Source: Sphingomonas hankookensis (GTDB lineage: Bacteria > Pseudomonadota > Alphaproteobacteria > Sphingomonadales > Sphingomonadaceae). From it: a stretch of 64,000 bases of DNA. A program made the translations under genes and the position numbers. The notes beneath the pieces are model-generated. The model was not told where the DNA came from and searched no databases. It saw only the letters and a list, made by a program, of their open reading frames with translations. This document shows, piece after piece, positions 52,338 through 60,076 of the stretch (position 1 is its first letter; every line of letters begins with the position of its first letter). The stretch covers positions 1,483,501 through 1,547,500 of the forward strand of contig NZ_CP117025.1 of the NCBI RefSeq assembly GCF_028551275.1. Direction: 5' to 3'.

Positions 52338-52739
52338 TCAGGCGGCGATCGCCTCGGTCAGCCACGCCATTGCCGATTCCCGATCGCCGAACAGGCCATA
52401 GCCCGGCGCGGTCCGGCGCGCCTGTTGCTTCAGCAGCGTACTGCCGACGAGCACGGCGATACGCCGTGACCCGATCGACGGATCGGCCGCCATGGCGCCG
52501 AGCGCGGCCAGCGTCTCCTGATTCTGGACGGGAAAATCGAGCAGGTCGAACAACGTGACCTGCTGGCCGATCGGACAGCCGCGTTGCGGCAGCCAGGGCA
52601 ATTCCCGCCGCAGCGTCCGATCGAACCGCCGCATCGTCGTGGCATCCCAGAATCCCCGCATCCGGATTTCGACGAACCGGTCCTGTGCCGAGAGGTGGAT
52701 GGTGAAAGCGGAATCTTCGATGATATGGGCCGACGGCAT
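52338..52739 (-). CDS. Small STAS-like hypothetical protein
   Basis: A cytoplasmic protein of about 133 residues, convergent with ruvB (its stop immediately follows the ruvB stop) and divergent from ybgC. The pattern FTIHLSAQDRFVEIRMRGFWDATTMRRFDRTLRRE...VTLFDLLDFPVQNQETLAALGAMAADPSI...RIAVLVGSTLLKQQARRTAPGYGLFGDRESAMAWL resembles SpoIIAA/STAS-like proteins: alternating strands and helices, ending in the xAxxWL motif. I place the start at ATG 52739; a GTG at 52796 would add 19 residues that look less like protein. Neither has an obvious ribosome-binding site, so the start is uncertain. Confidence 0.6.
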   Translation of the reverse strand: MPSAHIIEDSAFTIHLSAQDRFVEIRMRGFWDATTMRRFDRTLRRELPWLPQRGCPIGQQVTLFDLLDFPVQNQETLAALGAMAADPSIGSRRIAVLVGSTLLKQQARRTAPGYGLFGDRESAMAWLTEAIAA

Positions 52740-52860
52740 GGCGGTATCGCTATGGATGAAGCCGTTAAGAACCGTATAAACTTCGCCTGCCGCCACTCCG
52801 AGGGTACGTGGAGGACCGTCCCCCCTTTCCCGTTCCGGCCGCGATGGTTAAAGCGGACAA

Positions 52861-53319
52861 ATGACCGACCCCGACCAGCCGGCCGGCGGCCGCTTCGTCG
52901 GCGGCACGCATCGCTTTCCCGTCCGCATCTATTTCGAGGACACCGACCTGTCGGGCGTCGTCTATCATGCGAACTATCTGCGCTATTTCGAACGGGCGCG
53001 CAGCGACATGCTGATGATCGCCGGTATCGACCAGCGCGCGGCGCATGAAGCGGGCGAGGGCGCCTATGCGGTGCGGTCAATGCAGCTCGACTGGCGGGCG
53101 CCCGCACGGCTGAACGATGCGCTGGTCGTGGTCAGCACCGTCGAACGGGTCCGCGCGGCGGCGGTCGATATTCAGCAAACAGTCATCCGCGACGATCTTC
53201 TACTGGCGTCGGCACGGGTGGAGGTCGCGTTCGTGGCCCCCGGCGGGCGGCCGCGTCGCCAGCCGGCGGCGTGGATCGACACCTTCGCCGCGCTGGTCGC
53301 AACCGATAAAGGGGCATGA
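52861..53319 (+). CDS. ybgC: YbgC-family acyl-CoA thioesterase
   Basis: Hot-dog-fold thioesterase of 152 residues, first gene of the Tol-Pal cluster. The motif FPVRIYFEDTDLSGVVYHANYLRYFERARSDML contains the catalytic Asp and the YHANYL signature. YbgC hydrolyses acyl-CoA or acyl carrier protein thioesters and is associated with phospholipid metabolism and Tol-Pal function. Its stop codon overlaps the tolQ start (ATGATGG). Confidence 0.93.
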   Translation: MTDPDQPAGGRFVGGTHRFPVRIYFEDTDLSGVVYHANYLRYFERARSDMLMIAGIDQRAAHEAGEGAYAVRSMQLDWRAPARLNDALVVVSTVERVRAAAVDIQQTVIRDDLLLASARVEVAFVAPGGRPRRQPAAWIDTFAALVATDKGA

Positions 53320-54008
53320 TGGACGTTTTCGTGAACACCGACGCCGCGACCATGTCGCCGGTCGCGCTCTTCCTTCAGGCCGACTGGGTGGTGAAGGCGG
53401 TGATGCTGGGGCTGCTGGCGGCGAGCATCTGGACCTGGGCGATCATCGTCGGCTTCCTGGTCCGCGCCCGCAAGGTGCGGCGCGACATCGACCGGTTCGA
53501 AACCGAGTTCGAACAGGCCGAGGATATCGACGCGTTCCACCGGTTGCAGGGATCGCGCGACACCGCCATCGCCCGCGTCTTTTCGTCGGGTGTGCGTGAA
53601 TGGCGCCGCTCGACCGCGTCGAAGCAGATCGATCGGGAGGGGACCCGCGAACGCCTTGCCACCGCCATGGCGTCGAGCGTGGCGGATGAGAGCGAGACGC
53701 TGGCCGACCGGCTCAACATCCTCGCGACGGTCGGATCGGTCGCGCCGTTCGTCGGGTTGTTCGGTACGGTGTGGGGCATCATGCGGTCGTTCACCGCGAT
53801 CGCGTCCGAACAGAACACTTCGCTGGCGGTGGTCGCGCCGGGCATTGCCGAGGCGTTGTTCGCGACCGCCATCGGCCTGTTCGCAGCGATCCCGGCGGTC
53901 ATCGCCTATAACCGCTTCAGCCACCGCGTGAACCGGATCGAGGCGCGGCTGAACCGCTTTGCCGATGCGTTCCACGCGACGCTGTCGCGCCAGCTCGAAG
54001 GCGTCTGA
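53316..54008 (+). CDS. tolQ: Tol-Pal motor subunit TolQ
   Basis: Inner-membrane proton-channel subunit, 230 residues, of the MotA/TolQ/ExbB family. Three helices: near residue 20-45 (VVKAVMLGLLAASIWTWAIIVGFLV), about 135-160 (LNILATVGSVAPFVGLFGTVWGIM) and 170-195 (VVAPGIAEALFATAIGLFAAIPAVIAYN). The conserved GLFGTVWGIMRSF segment and the Thr/Pro in IAEALFATAIGLFAAIPA are diagnostic. With TolR it uses the proton motive force to energise TolA, helping outer-membrane constriction at division. Confidence 0.96.
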   Translation: MMDVFVNTDAATMSPVALFLQADWVVKAVMLGLLAASIWTWAIIVGFLVRARKVRRDIDRFETEFEQAEDIDAFHRLQGSRDTAIARVFSSGVREWRRSTASKQIDREGTRERLATAMASSVADESETLADRLNILATVGSVAPFVGLFGTVWGIMRSFTAIASEQNTSLAVVAPGIAEALFATAIGLFAAIPAVIAYNRFSHRVNRIEARLNRFADAFHATLSRQLEGV

Positions 54009-54011
54009 TCC

Positions 54012-54443
54012 ATGGGCATCAACCTGCCGTCGGCAAAGGGAAAAGGGCGCCGGGCACCGATGGCGGAGATCAACGTCACGCCGCTGGTCGACGTGATGCT
54101 GGTGCTGCTGATCATCTTCATGGTGACCGCACCGCTGATGACCGCGGGTGTGCCGGTAAACCTGCCCGACAGCCGTGCCAAGGCGGTCGAGCCGACCCAG
54201 CAGCCGGTGACGCTGTCGATGGATGCCGATGGGCGGACCTATATCGACGATGTCGAAGTGTCCGCCGACAACCTGCCGGGCGAACTGGAAAAGATCGCGG
54301 CGGCGGGTGCCGGCGCGACCGAGCCTCGGCAGGTCATGCTGCGCGCCGACCGCAGCCTCGACTATGGCCGGGTCAATGCGGTGCTGGGCGAACTCAACCG
54401 CGCCGGGTTGAACCGCGTGTCGCTGATCAGCGTGGCGCAGTAA
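54012..54443 (+). CDS. tolR: Tol-Pal motor subunit TolR
   Basis: Inner-membrane subunit of the ExbD/TolR family, 143 residues, starting 3 bp after tolQ. One helix (about 22-42, INVTPLVDVMLVLLIIFMVTAPLM) carries the essential Asp in PLVDVMLVLLIIFMV. The periplasmic part shows LSMDADGRTYIDDVEVSADNLPGELEKI and ends in VNAVLGELNRAGLNRVSLISV, as expected for TolR. Confidence 0.96.
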   Translation: MGINLPSAKGKGRRAPMAEINVTPLVDVMLVLLIIFMVTAPLMTAGVPVNLPDSRAKAVEPTQQPVTLSMDADGRTYIDDVEVSADNLPGELEKIAAAGAGATEPRQVMLRADRSLDYGRVNAVLGELNRAGLNRVSLISVAQ

Positions 54444-54447
54444 GCCC

Positions 54448-55461
54448 ATGCAGAAGGCGGAGAAGATCGGGCTTGGCGCGGCGGTTGCGGGACATGTCGT
54501 CCTGTTCGGCCTGTTGTCGGTCGGCTTTCTCGCCACGCCGAACCCGGTGAAGTTGAAGAACCAGCCGATGGACGTCAGCTTCGCCGAAGAGGTTGCGGCC
54601 GAACAGAGCGCGCCCGAACAGACCGACGCGCCGGCGATCAGCCAGGCGCCGGAAACCGGCGCGCCCGAGGAGGCGGCACCGAGCGAACCGGTGAGCGAGC
54701 CGGAGGCCGCACCGGAACCCGAACCCGCCCCGCCGGCGCCTGCGCCCCGGTCGCAGCCGGCGCCACGCCCGGAACCCAGGCCTGCGCCCAAGCCGGCGCC
54801 GGCCCCCAAGCCCGTACCGAAACCGGTGCCCAAGCCGGCGCCGAAGCCCGCTCCGGCGCCGAAGCCCGAACCCAAGCCGGCTCCGGCGCGGCAACCGGCT
54901 CGACCTGCGCCCGCCCGCCCGACGGCGGTTGCGAAGGCGCCGCCCAAGGCCGCCCCGGCCAAGCCTTCGCCAGCACCCGCCAAACCGGCGACCAAGCCTG
55001 CGACGACGCGCGGACAGGGGAATAATGCACAGGCAACGGCGCAGCGTCCGCGCGGCGGGCGTCTGGGCAATGATTTCCTGAAGGGCATCGCGGACACGCC
55101 CGCGCCGGGCAAGGCGCCGGCGCCGCGCGGCACCGCGGTCAGCGCGCAGTCGGTCGCCGGCCTCGCCAGCGCGATCCAGCGGCAGGTGCAGCCCTGCGCC
55201 AACAAGATTCCGAACCCCGGCCCCGGCGCGAACCAGATCCGGTCGCGCATCCGGTTGCAGATGCGGTCGGACGGGACCTTTGCCGCCAGGCCCGAACTGC
55301 GCGGGCAGACGGGAATCGACGACGAGAATCGCCGCTATGCGCAGCGCGTATCCGAACTGGCGATCGCCGCGCTGACGCAGTGCGCGCCGTACGAATTGCC
55401 CGCCGACCTGTATGAAGGCGGGTGGAAAGACATCATCATCAACTACAAGCTGCCCGGCTGA
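54448..55461 (+). CDS. tolA: Tol-Pal protein TolA with a Pro/Lys/Ala-rich spacer
   Basis: Inner-membrane protein that links the motor to Pal, 337 residues. One N-terminal helix (about 10-30, VAGHVVLFGLLSVGFLATP) is followed by a spacer of about 150 residues (45-195) rich in Pro, Ala and Lys, with tandem PKPAPAPKPVPKP-type units, instead of the long Lys/Glu/Ala helix of E. coli TolA. The C-terminal domain (about 225-337) contains GLASAIQRQVQPCANKIPNP and YAQRVSELAIAALTQCAPYELPADLYEGGWKDIIINY, the TolA/TonB-like end with two cysteines able to form a disulfide. It starts 4 bp after tolR. Confidence 0.9.
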   Translation: MQKAEKIGLGAAVAGHVVLFGLLSVGFLATPNPVKLKNQPMDVSFAEEVAAEQSAPEQTDAPAISQAPETGAPEEAAPSEPVSEPEAAPEPEPAPPAPAPRSQPAPRPEPRPAPKPAPAPKPVPKPVPKPAPKPAPAPKPEPKPAPARQPARPAPARPTAVAKAPPKAAPAKPSPAPAKPATKPATTRGQGNNAQATAQRPRGGRLGNDFLKGIADTPAPGKAPAPRGTAVSAQSVAGLASAIQRQVQPCANKIPNPGPGANQIRSRIRLQMRSDGTFAARPELRGQTGIDDENRRYAQRVSELAIAALTQCAPYELPADLYEGGWKDIIINYKLPG

Positions 55462-55474
55462 CCGGAGGGGATGT

Positions 55475-56797
55475 ATGCGTAAACTGACGATGGCACTGGG
55501 CGCGGTCCTCGCGAGCCTGCTGGCGGCACCGGCCGCCTTCGCGCAGGTCGAGGTCGATATCGAGGGCGGCATTTCCGAACCGCTGCCGATCGCGGTGCCG
55601 GTGATGCCGACGCCGCAGATTGCCTCCACCCCCGCCGGGTCGACCGACGCGCTGGGGCGGCAGCTGGCGGAGATCGTCGCCAACGACCTGCGCAATTCGG
55701 GGCTGTTCAAGCCCGCCGGCCCGGCCGGGCTGCCCGCCATCGCGATGGCGCAGGTGCAGGCGCCCGACTATGCCGCGTGGAGCAATGCGCAGGCGCTGGT
55801 GCAGGGCTATGTCCGCGCCGAGGGTAACGGCACGCTGACCATTGGCTGCTATCTCTACGACACGTTCGGGCGCACCGAACTGACGCGGCAGGGGTTCAAC
55901 GTGGCGCCCGCCGAATGGCGCCGCGCTGCCCACAAATGCGCCGATGCGGTCTATACCCGCCTGTCGGGCGAGAGCGCCTATTTCGACAGCCGCATCGTCT
56001 ATGTCAGCGAGACGGGGCCGAAGGGCAATCGCATCAAGCGGCTGGCGATCATGGACCAGGACGGGGCCAATCACCGCTTCCTGACCAACGGCCAGTCGAT
56101 CGTGCTGACGCCGCGTTTCGCGCCGAACCAGCAGTCGATCGTCTATATGAGCTACGCCAATGAGCGGCCGGCGATCTATGTCCTCGACCTCGACAGCGGG
56201 CGGCAGCGGTTGCTGGTGCAGAACGCCTCGCTGACGTTTGCGCCGCGCTTCTCGCCCGATGGCCGCTATGTGCTGTTCTCGATGGCGCAGGCGGGCAATA
56301 CCGACATCTACCGCGTGTCCGCATCGGGCGGCAGTCCGCAGCGGCTGACCAATGCGCCGGGGATCGACACCGGGGGCAGCTATTCGCCCGATGGCTCCAA
56401 GATCGTGTTCGAAAGCGACCGGTCGGGGTCGCAGCAGCTCTATGTGATGAACGCCGACGGGTCGAACCAGCAGCGGATCAGCTTTGGCGGCGGGCGCTAT
56501 GCGACGCCGGTATGGAGCCCGCGCGGCGACCTGATCGCCTTTACCCGGCAGGGCGGCGGATCGTTCCGCGTCGGCATCATGTCGCCCAGCGGCGGGGGCG
56601 AAAAGCTGTTGTCCGACGCCTGGGGCGATGAAGGGCCGAGCTGGTCGCCCAATGGCCGCGTGCTCACCTTCTTCCGCAGCGCGCAGGGGTCGGGCCGGAC
56701 GCAGATCTGGTCGGTCGACCTGACCGGCGCGAACATCCGCCGCATTCCGACCGCGCTCGACGGGTCGGACCCGAGCTGGGGGCCGCTGCGCCCCTGA
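55475..56797 (+). CDS. tolB: Tol-Pal periplasmic beta-propeller protein TolB
   Basis: Periplasmic protein of 440 residues. Signal peptide (MRKLTMALGAVLASLLAAPAAFAQ) followed by an N-terminal alpha/beta domain (about 30-165) and a six-bladed beta-propeller (about 190-440) with repeats such as LTPRFAPNQQSIVYMSYANERPAIYVLDLDSGRQ, FAPRFSPDGRYVLFSMAQAGNTDIYRVSASGGSPQRLTN and GSYSPDGSKIVFESDRSGSQQLYVMNADGSNQQRIS. ATG 55475 has GGAGGGG upstream and opens the signal peptide; the upstream ATG overlaps another frame. Confidence 0.96.
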   Translation: MRKLTMALGAVLASLLAAPAAFAQVEVDIEGGISEPLPIAVPVMPTPQIASTPAGSTDALGRQLAEIVANDLRNSGLFKPAGPAGLPAIAMAQVQAPDYAAWSNAQALVQGYVRAEGNGTLTIGCYLYDTFGRTELTRQGFNVAPAEWRRAAHKCADAVYTRLSGESAYFDSRIVYVSETGPKGNRIKRLAIMDQDGANHRFLTNGQSIVLTPRFAPNQQSIVYMSYANERPAIYVLDLDSGRQRLLVQNASLTFAPRFSPDGRYVLFSMAQAGNTDIYRVSASGGSPQRLTNAPGIDTGGSYSPDGSKIVFESDRSGSQQLYVMNADGSNQQRISFGGGRYATPVWSPRGDLIAFTRQGGGSFRVGIMSPSGGGEKLLSDAWGDEGPSWSPNGRVLTFFRSAQGSGRTQIWSVDLTGANIRRIPTALDGSDPSWGPLRP

Positions 56798-56869
56798 TCG
56801 TTCACCAACGGGGACCAATCCGCTACAGGGGCATTGTAGCGAGGAGCGAAACGACCAAGGGAGGTTTCG

Positions 56870-57397
56870 ATGACCAAGTTTTCCACCACGCTGATCGTGG
56901 CAGGCGCGCTGCTGGCGACGGCGGGCTGCGCCAAGAAGCGGCCCGAAGTGCTGCCGCCCGCACCGGGCCAGACCGTCGATCCGAATGCGGGCACCGGCGG
57001 CACGGGCACCGGGACCGGCGCCAATGGCGTCGTGCCGGGATCGCGCGCCGATTTCCAGCAGTCGGTCGCCAGCGACACGATCAATTTCGGTCTCGACCAG
57101 TACGATATCGACGCGACCGCGCGGCAGATCCTCGACAGCCAGGCGCAGTGGCTGACGCGCTATCCCAATGTCCGCGTGACGATCGAGGGGCATGCCGACG
57201 AACGCGGCACCCGCGAATATAACCTCGCGCTGGGCGATCGTCGCGCCAATGCCGCGAGCAGCTACCTGGCGACGCGCGGCATTTCGCCGTCGCGGATCAC
57301 GACGATCAGCTATGGCAAGGAACGCCCGCTGGCGCTGGGTTCGGACGAAGCGGCGTGGGCGCAGAACCGTCGCGCCGTCACGGTCGTCCTCCAGTAA
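56870..57397 (+). CDS. pal: Peptidoglycan-associated lipoprotein Pal
   Basis: Outer-membrane lipoprotein that binds peptidoglycan, 175 residues. The signal peptide ends in the lipobox ATAGC (Cys20). A Gly/Thr-rich linker (NAGTGGTGTGTGANG) leads to an OmpA-like domain with TINFGLDQYDIDATARQILDSQAQWL, VTIEGHADERGTREYNLALGDRRANAASSYLATRG and SYGKERPLALG, containing the residues that hold meso-diaminopimelate. No cpoB/ybgF gene follows; the next gene is on the other strand. Confidence 0.95.
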   Translation: MTKFSTTLIVAGALLATAGCAKKRPEVLPPAPGQTVDPNAGTGGTGTGTGANGVVPGSRADFQQSVASDTINFGLDQYDIDATARQILDSQAQWLTRYPNVRVTIEGHADERGTREYNLALGDRRANAASSYLATRGISPSRITTISYGKERPLALGSDEAAWAQNRRAVTVVLQ

Positions 57398-57404
57398 TCC
57401 GATG

Positions 57405-57433
57405 CGGCGGCGGTGCGCGACGCGCCGCCGCCG
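57405..57433. terminator. GC-rich hairpin between pal and the Lrp-family gene
   Basis: CGGCGGCGG (57405-57413) and CCGCCGCCG (57425-57433) form a perfect 9-bp stem with an 11-base loop between the convergent pal and Lrp-like genes. No T-run follows, so its termination strength is uncertain. Confidence 0.5.
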
Positions 57434-57434
57434 G

Positions 57435-57896
57435 TCAGTCGAGCGGGCGTGCCGCCGACCATTTGCGCCGTTTCTTGACGAAGCGGGTTTCGTAGCGGCG
57501 AACGACCGGATCGCCCGCCAGCATCGCATCGGCGAAGCGGTTGTAGTCGGCCATGTCCGCGACCACGACCATCAGCGTCAGGTCGAACGTTCCGGTCACT
57601 TCGAGGATCGCCTGCACCTCCGGCACCGCATCCAGCCGCCGCAGCAGCGCCTCGATATGCGGCAGGGCGTGGCGGTCGAGCTGGATATCGACGAGCGCCG
57701 ACAGGAAGGGACCGACCCGGTCCGACACGATCGAGACATCGGCGACGATCGTCCCGTCCTCCCGCATCCGCCGCACCCGCCGGGTGATCGCGGACGGCGA
57801 CAGGGCGACGTCGCGCGCGAGATCGTCGGCGGTGCGCAGCGCGTCGCGTTGCAGCCAGTGGAGCAGTTCGCGATCATAGCGATCCAGATCGCGCAT
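57435..57896 (-). CDS. Lrp/AsnC-family transcriptional regulator
   Basis: Small DNA-binding regulator of 153 residues. An N-terminal winged helix (MRDLDRYDRELLHWLQRDALRTADDLARDVALSPSAITRRVRRMREDGTIVADVSIV) is followed by the ligand-sensing RAM/ACT-like domain (LSALVDIQLDRHALPHIEALLRRLDAVPEVQAILEVTGTFDLTLMVVVADMADYNRFADAML). Feast/famine regulators usually respond to amino acids. I chose ATG 57896 because it gives the canonical start; the longer frame to 57920 adds eight residues. It is divergent from the S41 peptidase gene and convergent with pal. Confidence 0.9.
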   Translation of the reverse strand: MRDLDRYDRELLHWLQRDALRTADDLARDVALSPSAITRRVRRMREDGTIVADVSIVSDRVGPFLSALVDIQLDRHALPHIEALLRRLDAVPEVQAILEVTGTFDLTLMVVVADMADYNRFADAMLAGDPVVRRYETRFVKKRRKWSAARPLD

Positions 57897-58007
57897 TCCC
57901 GTTCCAGGCCCCCGCCGCATTGCCGGTTTTCGGCGATGTCGCCCCGTTCTTTGCCGAAATCGGGCAGGGCAGCCAAGCGATAAAACGGAACGTCACCGGG
58001 AGGAATT

Positions 58008-59291
58008 ATGCGTCGCTGGATCGTTGCTTCATCATTGTCGCTGGCCATGGCCGGCATCGCCGTCGCGCAGGCGCCCGCCGACGATCCCGCCGCCGTCGTC
58101 GCGGCGACCCGGAAGGCGATCAGCGAACGCTATGTCCTGCCCGATACCGCCGCCCGGCTGAGCGCGGCGCTGGCTTCGCCGGCGCATTATCGCGGTCTGT
58201 CGGGTGAGGCGCTGGCCGAGCGGATCAATGCCGATCTGCGCACGGTTACTGCCGACAAGCATCTGGGCATCCGGTACGACCCGACCATGGCGGCGATGCT
58301 GGGCAGTCAGCCTTTGCCCGACGATGACGCGGCGATGCCGCCGGCCATGGCACGGATGATCGCGCGGCAGAATGGCGGCGTCCGGGCGATGGAGGTGCTG
58401 CCCGGCAATATCCGCATGGTCGCCTATGACGGGTTCGCTTGGGGCACGCCGGAGGCCGAGGCGGCGATCGTCGGCGCGATGCAGTTCCTGCGCGGTGGCG
58501 ACGCGTACATCATCGATCTGCGCCGCAATGGCGGCGGGTCGCCGGGAGCGGTCGCGGCATTAGCCAGCTATTTCGTGCCCGCCGGCACGCCGTTGATGCG
58601 CTTCGAGATGCGCGGCAAGCCGGGCGAGGCGACCACCGCGCCCAAGGCGCCGTTCAGCCTGGCCGGCAAGCCGCTCTATGTGCTGACCAGCGGCGGCACC
58701 GCATCGGCGGCGGAGGAGTTCGCGACCCATGTATCGGCGCTGGGCTTCGGTACGCTGGTCGGCGAGCGGACCGCCGGGGCGGGCTTTCGCAACGACCTGC
58801 TGCCCATCGGCAAGAGCTATGTGCTGAGCGTATCGAGCGGGCGGGCGATCAGCCTGAAGACCGGCAAGGATTGGGAAGCGGTGGGGGTTGCTCCCGCCAT
58901 CGCCGTGCCGGTCGATCGGGCGCTGGCTGCGGCGCAGGCGGCGGCGATGAGCGCGATTGCGGCGAAGGCCGGCGGCGACGAACGGCGCGAGGCGGAGCGG
59001 CTGGCCGCCTTCTACCGGGCCATGGCGACGCCGGTGCGGGCAGCGCATCCGCTGGCGGACTATGCCGGAAGCTATGGCGAGCGGCGGCTGGTCGTCAGCG
59101 GCGACCGGCTGACCAGCAGCCGCGGTGGACGCGCGCCGTCGCCGCTGGTGCCGATCGAGGGGAATGTCATGGTGCCGGAAGGTGACCCTTTGTCGCGCTT
59201 CCGCTTCGTGGAGGAGGGCGGGCGGATCGTCGCGCTGGAGGTCGAACGGATCGACGGGTCGGTCGAGCGCGTGGCGCGTGGCGCGGGGTAA
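58008..59291 (+). CDS. Secreted S41-family peptidase (TSPc/IRBP-like)
   Basis: Exported serine peptidase-like protein, 427 residues. Signal peptide (about 1-20) followed by an N-terminal helical region (residues 25-120 including YVLPDTAARLSAALASP), then the C-terminal processing protease core with FLRGGDAYIIDLRRNGGGSPGAVAALASYFVPAG and the nucleophile Ser233 in TSGGTASAAEEFATHVSALGFGTLVGERTAGAG. No PDZ domain is visible, so it resembles the IRBP/tricorn-like group rather than CtpA. The ribosome-binding site is GGGAGGAATT. The substrate is unknown. The gene is divergent from the Lrp regulator, which may control it. Confidence 0.87.
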   Translation: MRRWIVASSLSLAMAGIAVAQAPADDPAAVVAATRKAISERYVLPDTAARLSAALASPAHYRGLSGEALAERINADLRTVTADKHLGIRYDPTMAAMLGSQPLPDDDAAMPPAMARMIARQNGGVRAMEVLPGNIRMVAYDGFAWGTPEAEAAIVGAMQFLRGGDAYIIDLRRNGGGSPGAVAALASYFVPAGTPLMRFEMRGKPGEATTAPKAPFSLAGKPLYVLTSGGTASAAEEFATHVSALGFGTLVGERTAGAGFRNDLLPIGKSYVLSVSSGRAISLKTGKDWEAVGVAPAIAVPVDRALAAAQAAAMSAIAAKAGGDERREAERLAAFYRAMATPVRAAHPLADYAGSYGERRLVVSGDRLTSSRGGRAPSPLVPIEGNVMVPEGDPLSRFRFVEEGGRIVALEVERIDGSVERVARGAG

Positions 59292-59436
59292 GGGTTGTCG
59301 GTTGGTCGTCACCCGCGCGAGCGACGGGGCATGCGGCGGCAAGGAGGGCGGGAGTTATCCCATGTCGACCGTCAGGGGTCGGAGTGACCTCTCCGTCCTT
59401 GGCACCGATCGACGTTCAGCGACAATCGTGAGTGTT

Positions 59437-59533
59437 CGTCATTCCCGCGCAGGCGGGAAGTCCATAGACGCCGAGGTTTCGGCTGGCTTCGCGACGCTGG
59501 CGCATCGGGACTCCCGCCTGCGTGGGAGTGACG
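59437..59533. repeat. Paired inverted intergenic repeat, family 1
   Basis: CGTCATTCCCGCGCAGGCGGGA at 59437 and its approximate complement, ending GTGGGAGTGACG at 59533, flank about 35 bp. Third pair of this family in the window. Confidence 0.82.
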
Positions 59534-59580
59534 GGAGTATCCGGGCGAGCTTATGGTCCGGAAGGCGTGTTCTCGACGGT

Positions 59581-59619
59581 CGCTTCTCGACAAGCTCGAA
59601 GCTGCTCGAACCGAACGGT
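59581..59619. repeat. 39-bp direct repeat, copy 2 of 2
   Basis: Same element as at 38384-38422 with one base changed (A for G in CGACAAGCTCGAAGC). Both copies are on the plus strand and in gene-free DNA. Confidence 0.8.
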
Positions 59620-59898
59620 TTCGTGTAATGATTACAAGGAGTTACCGGACAGAGGCGTTTCAAAGTTCACTAAGTTCACACTCGTGCGCAGTGCGTGCGT
59701 TGCGTGGACTTGGCCATTCGGCGGCGGCGTGGCGTGTTCCGTTGGAAAGAGCGCCAGCGATCATGACGATGCCGCGAATTGTAGGAAAGGGTCATCGTGG
59801 GCGATCGTTTTGCGCTAACGCAGGAAGGACCCCAGCCTTCGCCGGGATGACGCGAGCAGGTGGCATCCGGCCTTAGAGCATGATGACTTCAGGCATAG

Positions 59899-60010
59899 CC
59901 GTTCGTCCTGAGTAGCCGCTGGAGCTTGGCGAAGGGGCGTATCGAAGGACTGCCACAGATGCTTCGATACGGGTCTTCGACAAGCTCAGCCCCTACTCAG
60001 CACAAACGGG
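59899..60010. repeat. Long imperfect inverted repeat (GCTTCGATACGGG/TTCGTCCTGAGTAG type)
   Basis: CCGTTCGTCCTGAGTAGC..CTTGGCGAAGGGGCGTATCGAAGG (59899-59949) pairs imperfectly over about 50 bp with GCTTCGATACGGG..CTACTCAGCACAAACGGG (59961-60010). It contains the CTTCGACAAGCTCAG segment seen in related form in the 39-bp repeats. The element lies just downstream of the clpA terminator. Confidence 0.75.
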
Positions 60011-60041
60011 TAGAGTTCATGTCATTGGATCTAAACGAAAA

Positions 60042-60069
60042 CCGCCCCGTAGATCGCTCTACGGGGCGG
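60042..60069 (-). terminator. Intrinsic terminator of clpA
   Basis: CCGCCCCGTAG and CTACGGGGCGG form a perfect 11-bp stem with a 6-base loop. On the minus strand it is followed by a short TTTTCG run and lies 8 bp after the clpA stop codon. Confidence 0.88.
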
Positions 60070-60076
60070 AGTCGTG

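Larger units (their letters stand above)
59292..60076. other. 785-bp repeat-rich spacer without a gene
   Basis: Contains a family-1 repeat pair (59437-59533), the second copy of the 39-bp repeat (59581-59619), an unpaired half-element GGAAGGACCCCAGCC-type at about 59820-59850, and a long inverted repeat (59899-60010), followed by the clpA terminator. No frame longer than about 100 codons shows protein character. It is the most repeat-dense non-coding stretch in the window. Confidence 0.65.

Noticed and set aside
54770..55010. Short tandem repeats in DNA that could suggest a CRISPR or minisatellite
   Set aside because: They are in frame and encode the Pro/Lys/Ala spacer of TolA; units are unequal and there are no spacers of constant length.
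59292..60076. Remnant of an insertion sequence in the repeat-rich spacer
   Set aside because: No transposase fragment, no terminal inverted repeats with target duplications; the inverted repeats belong to families seen elsewhere in the window.
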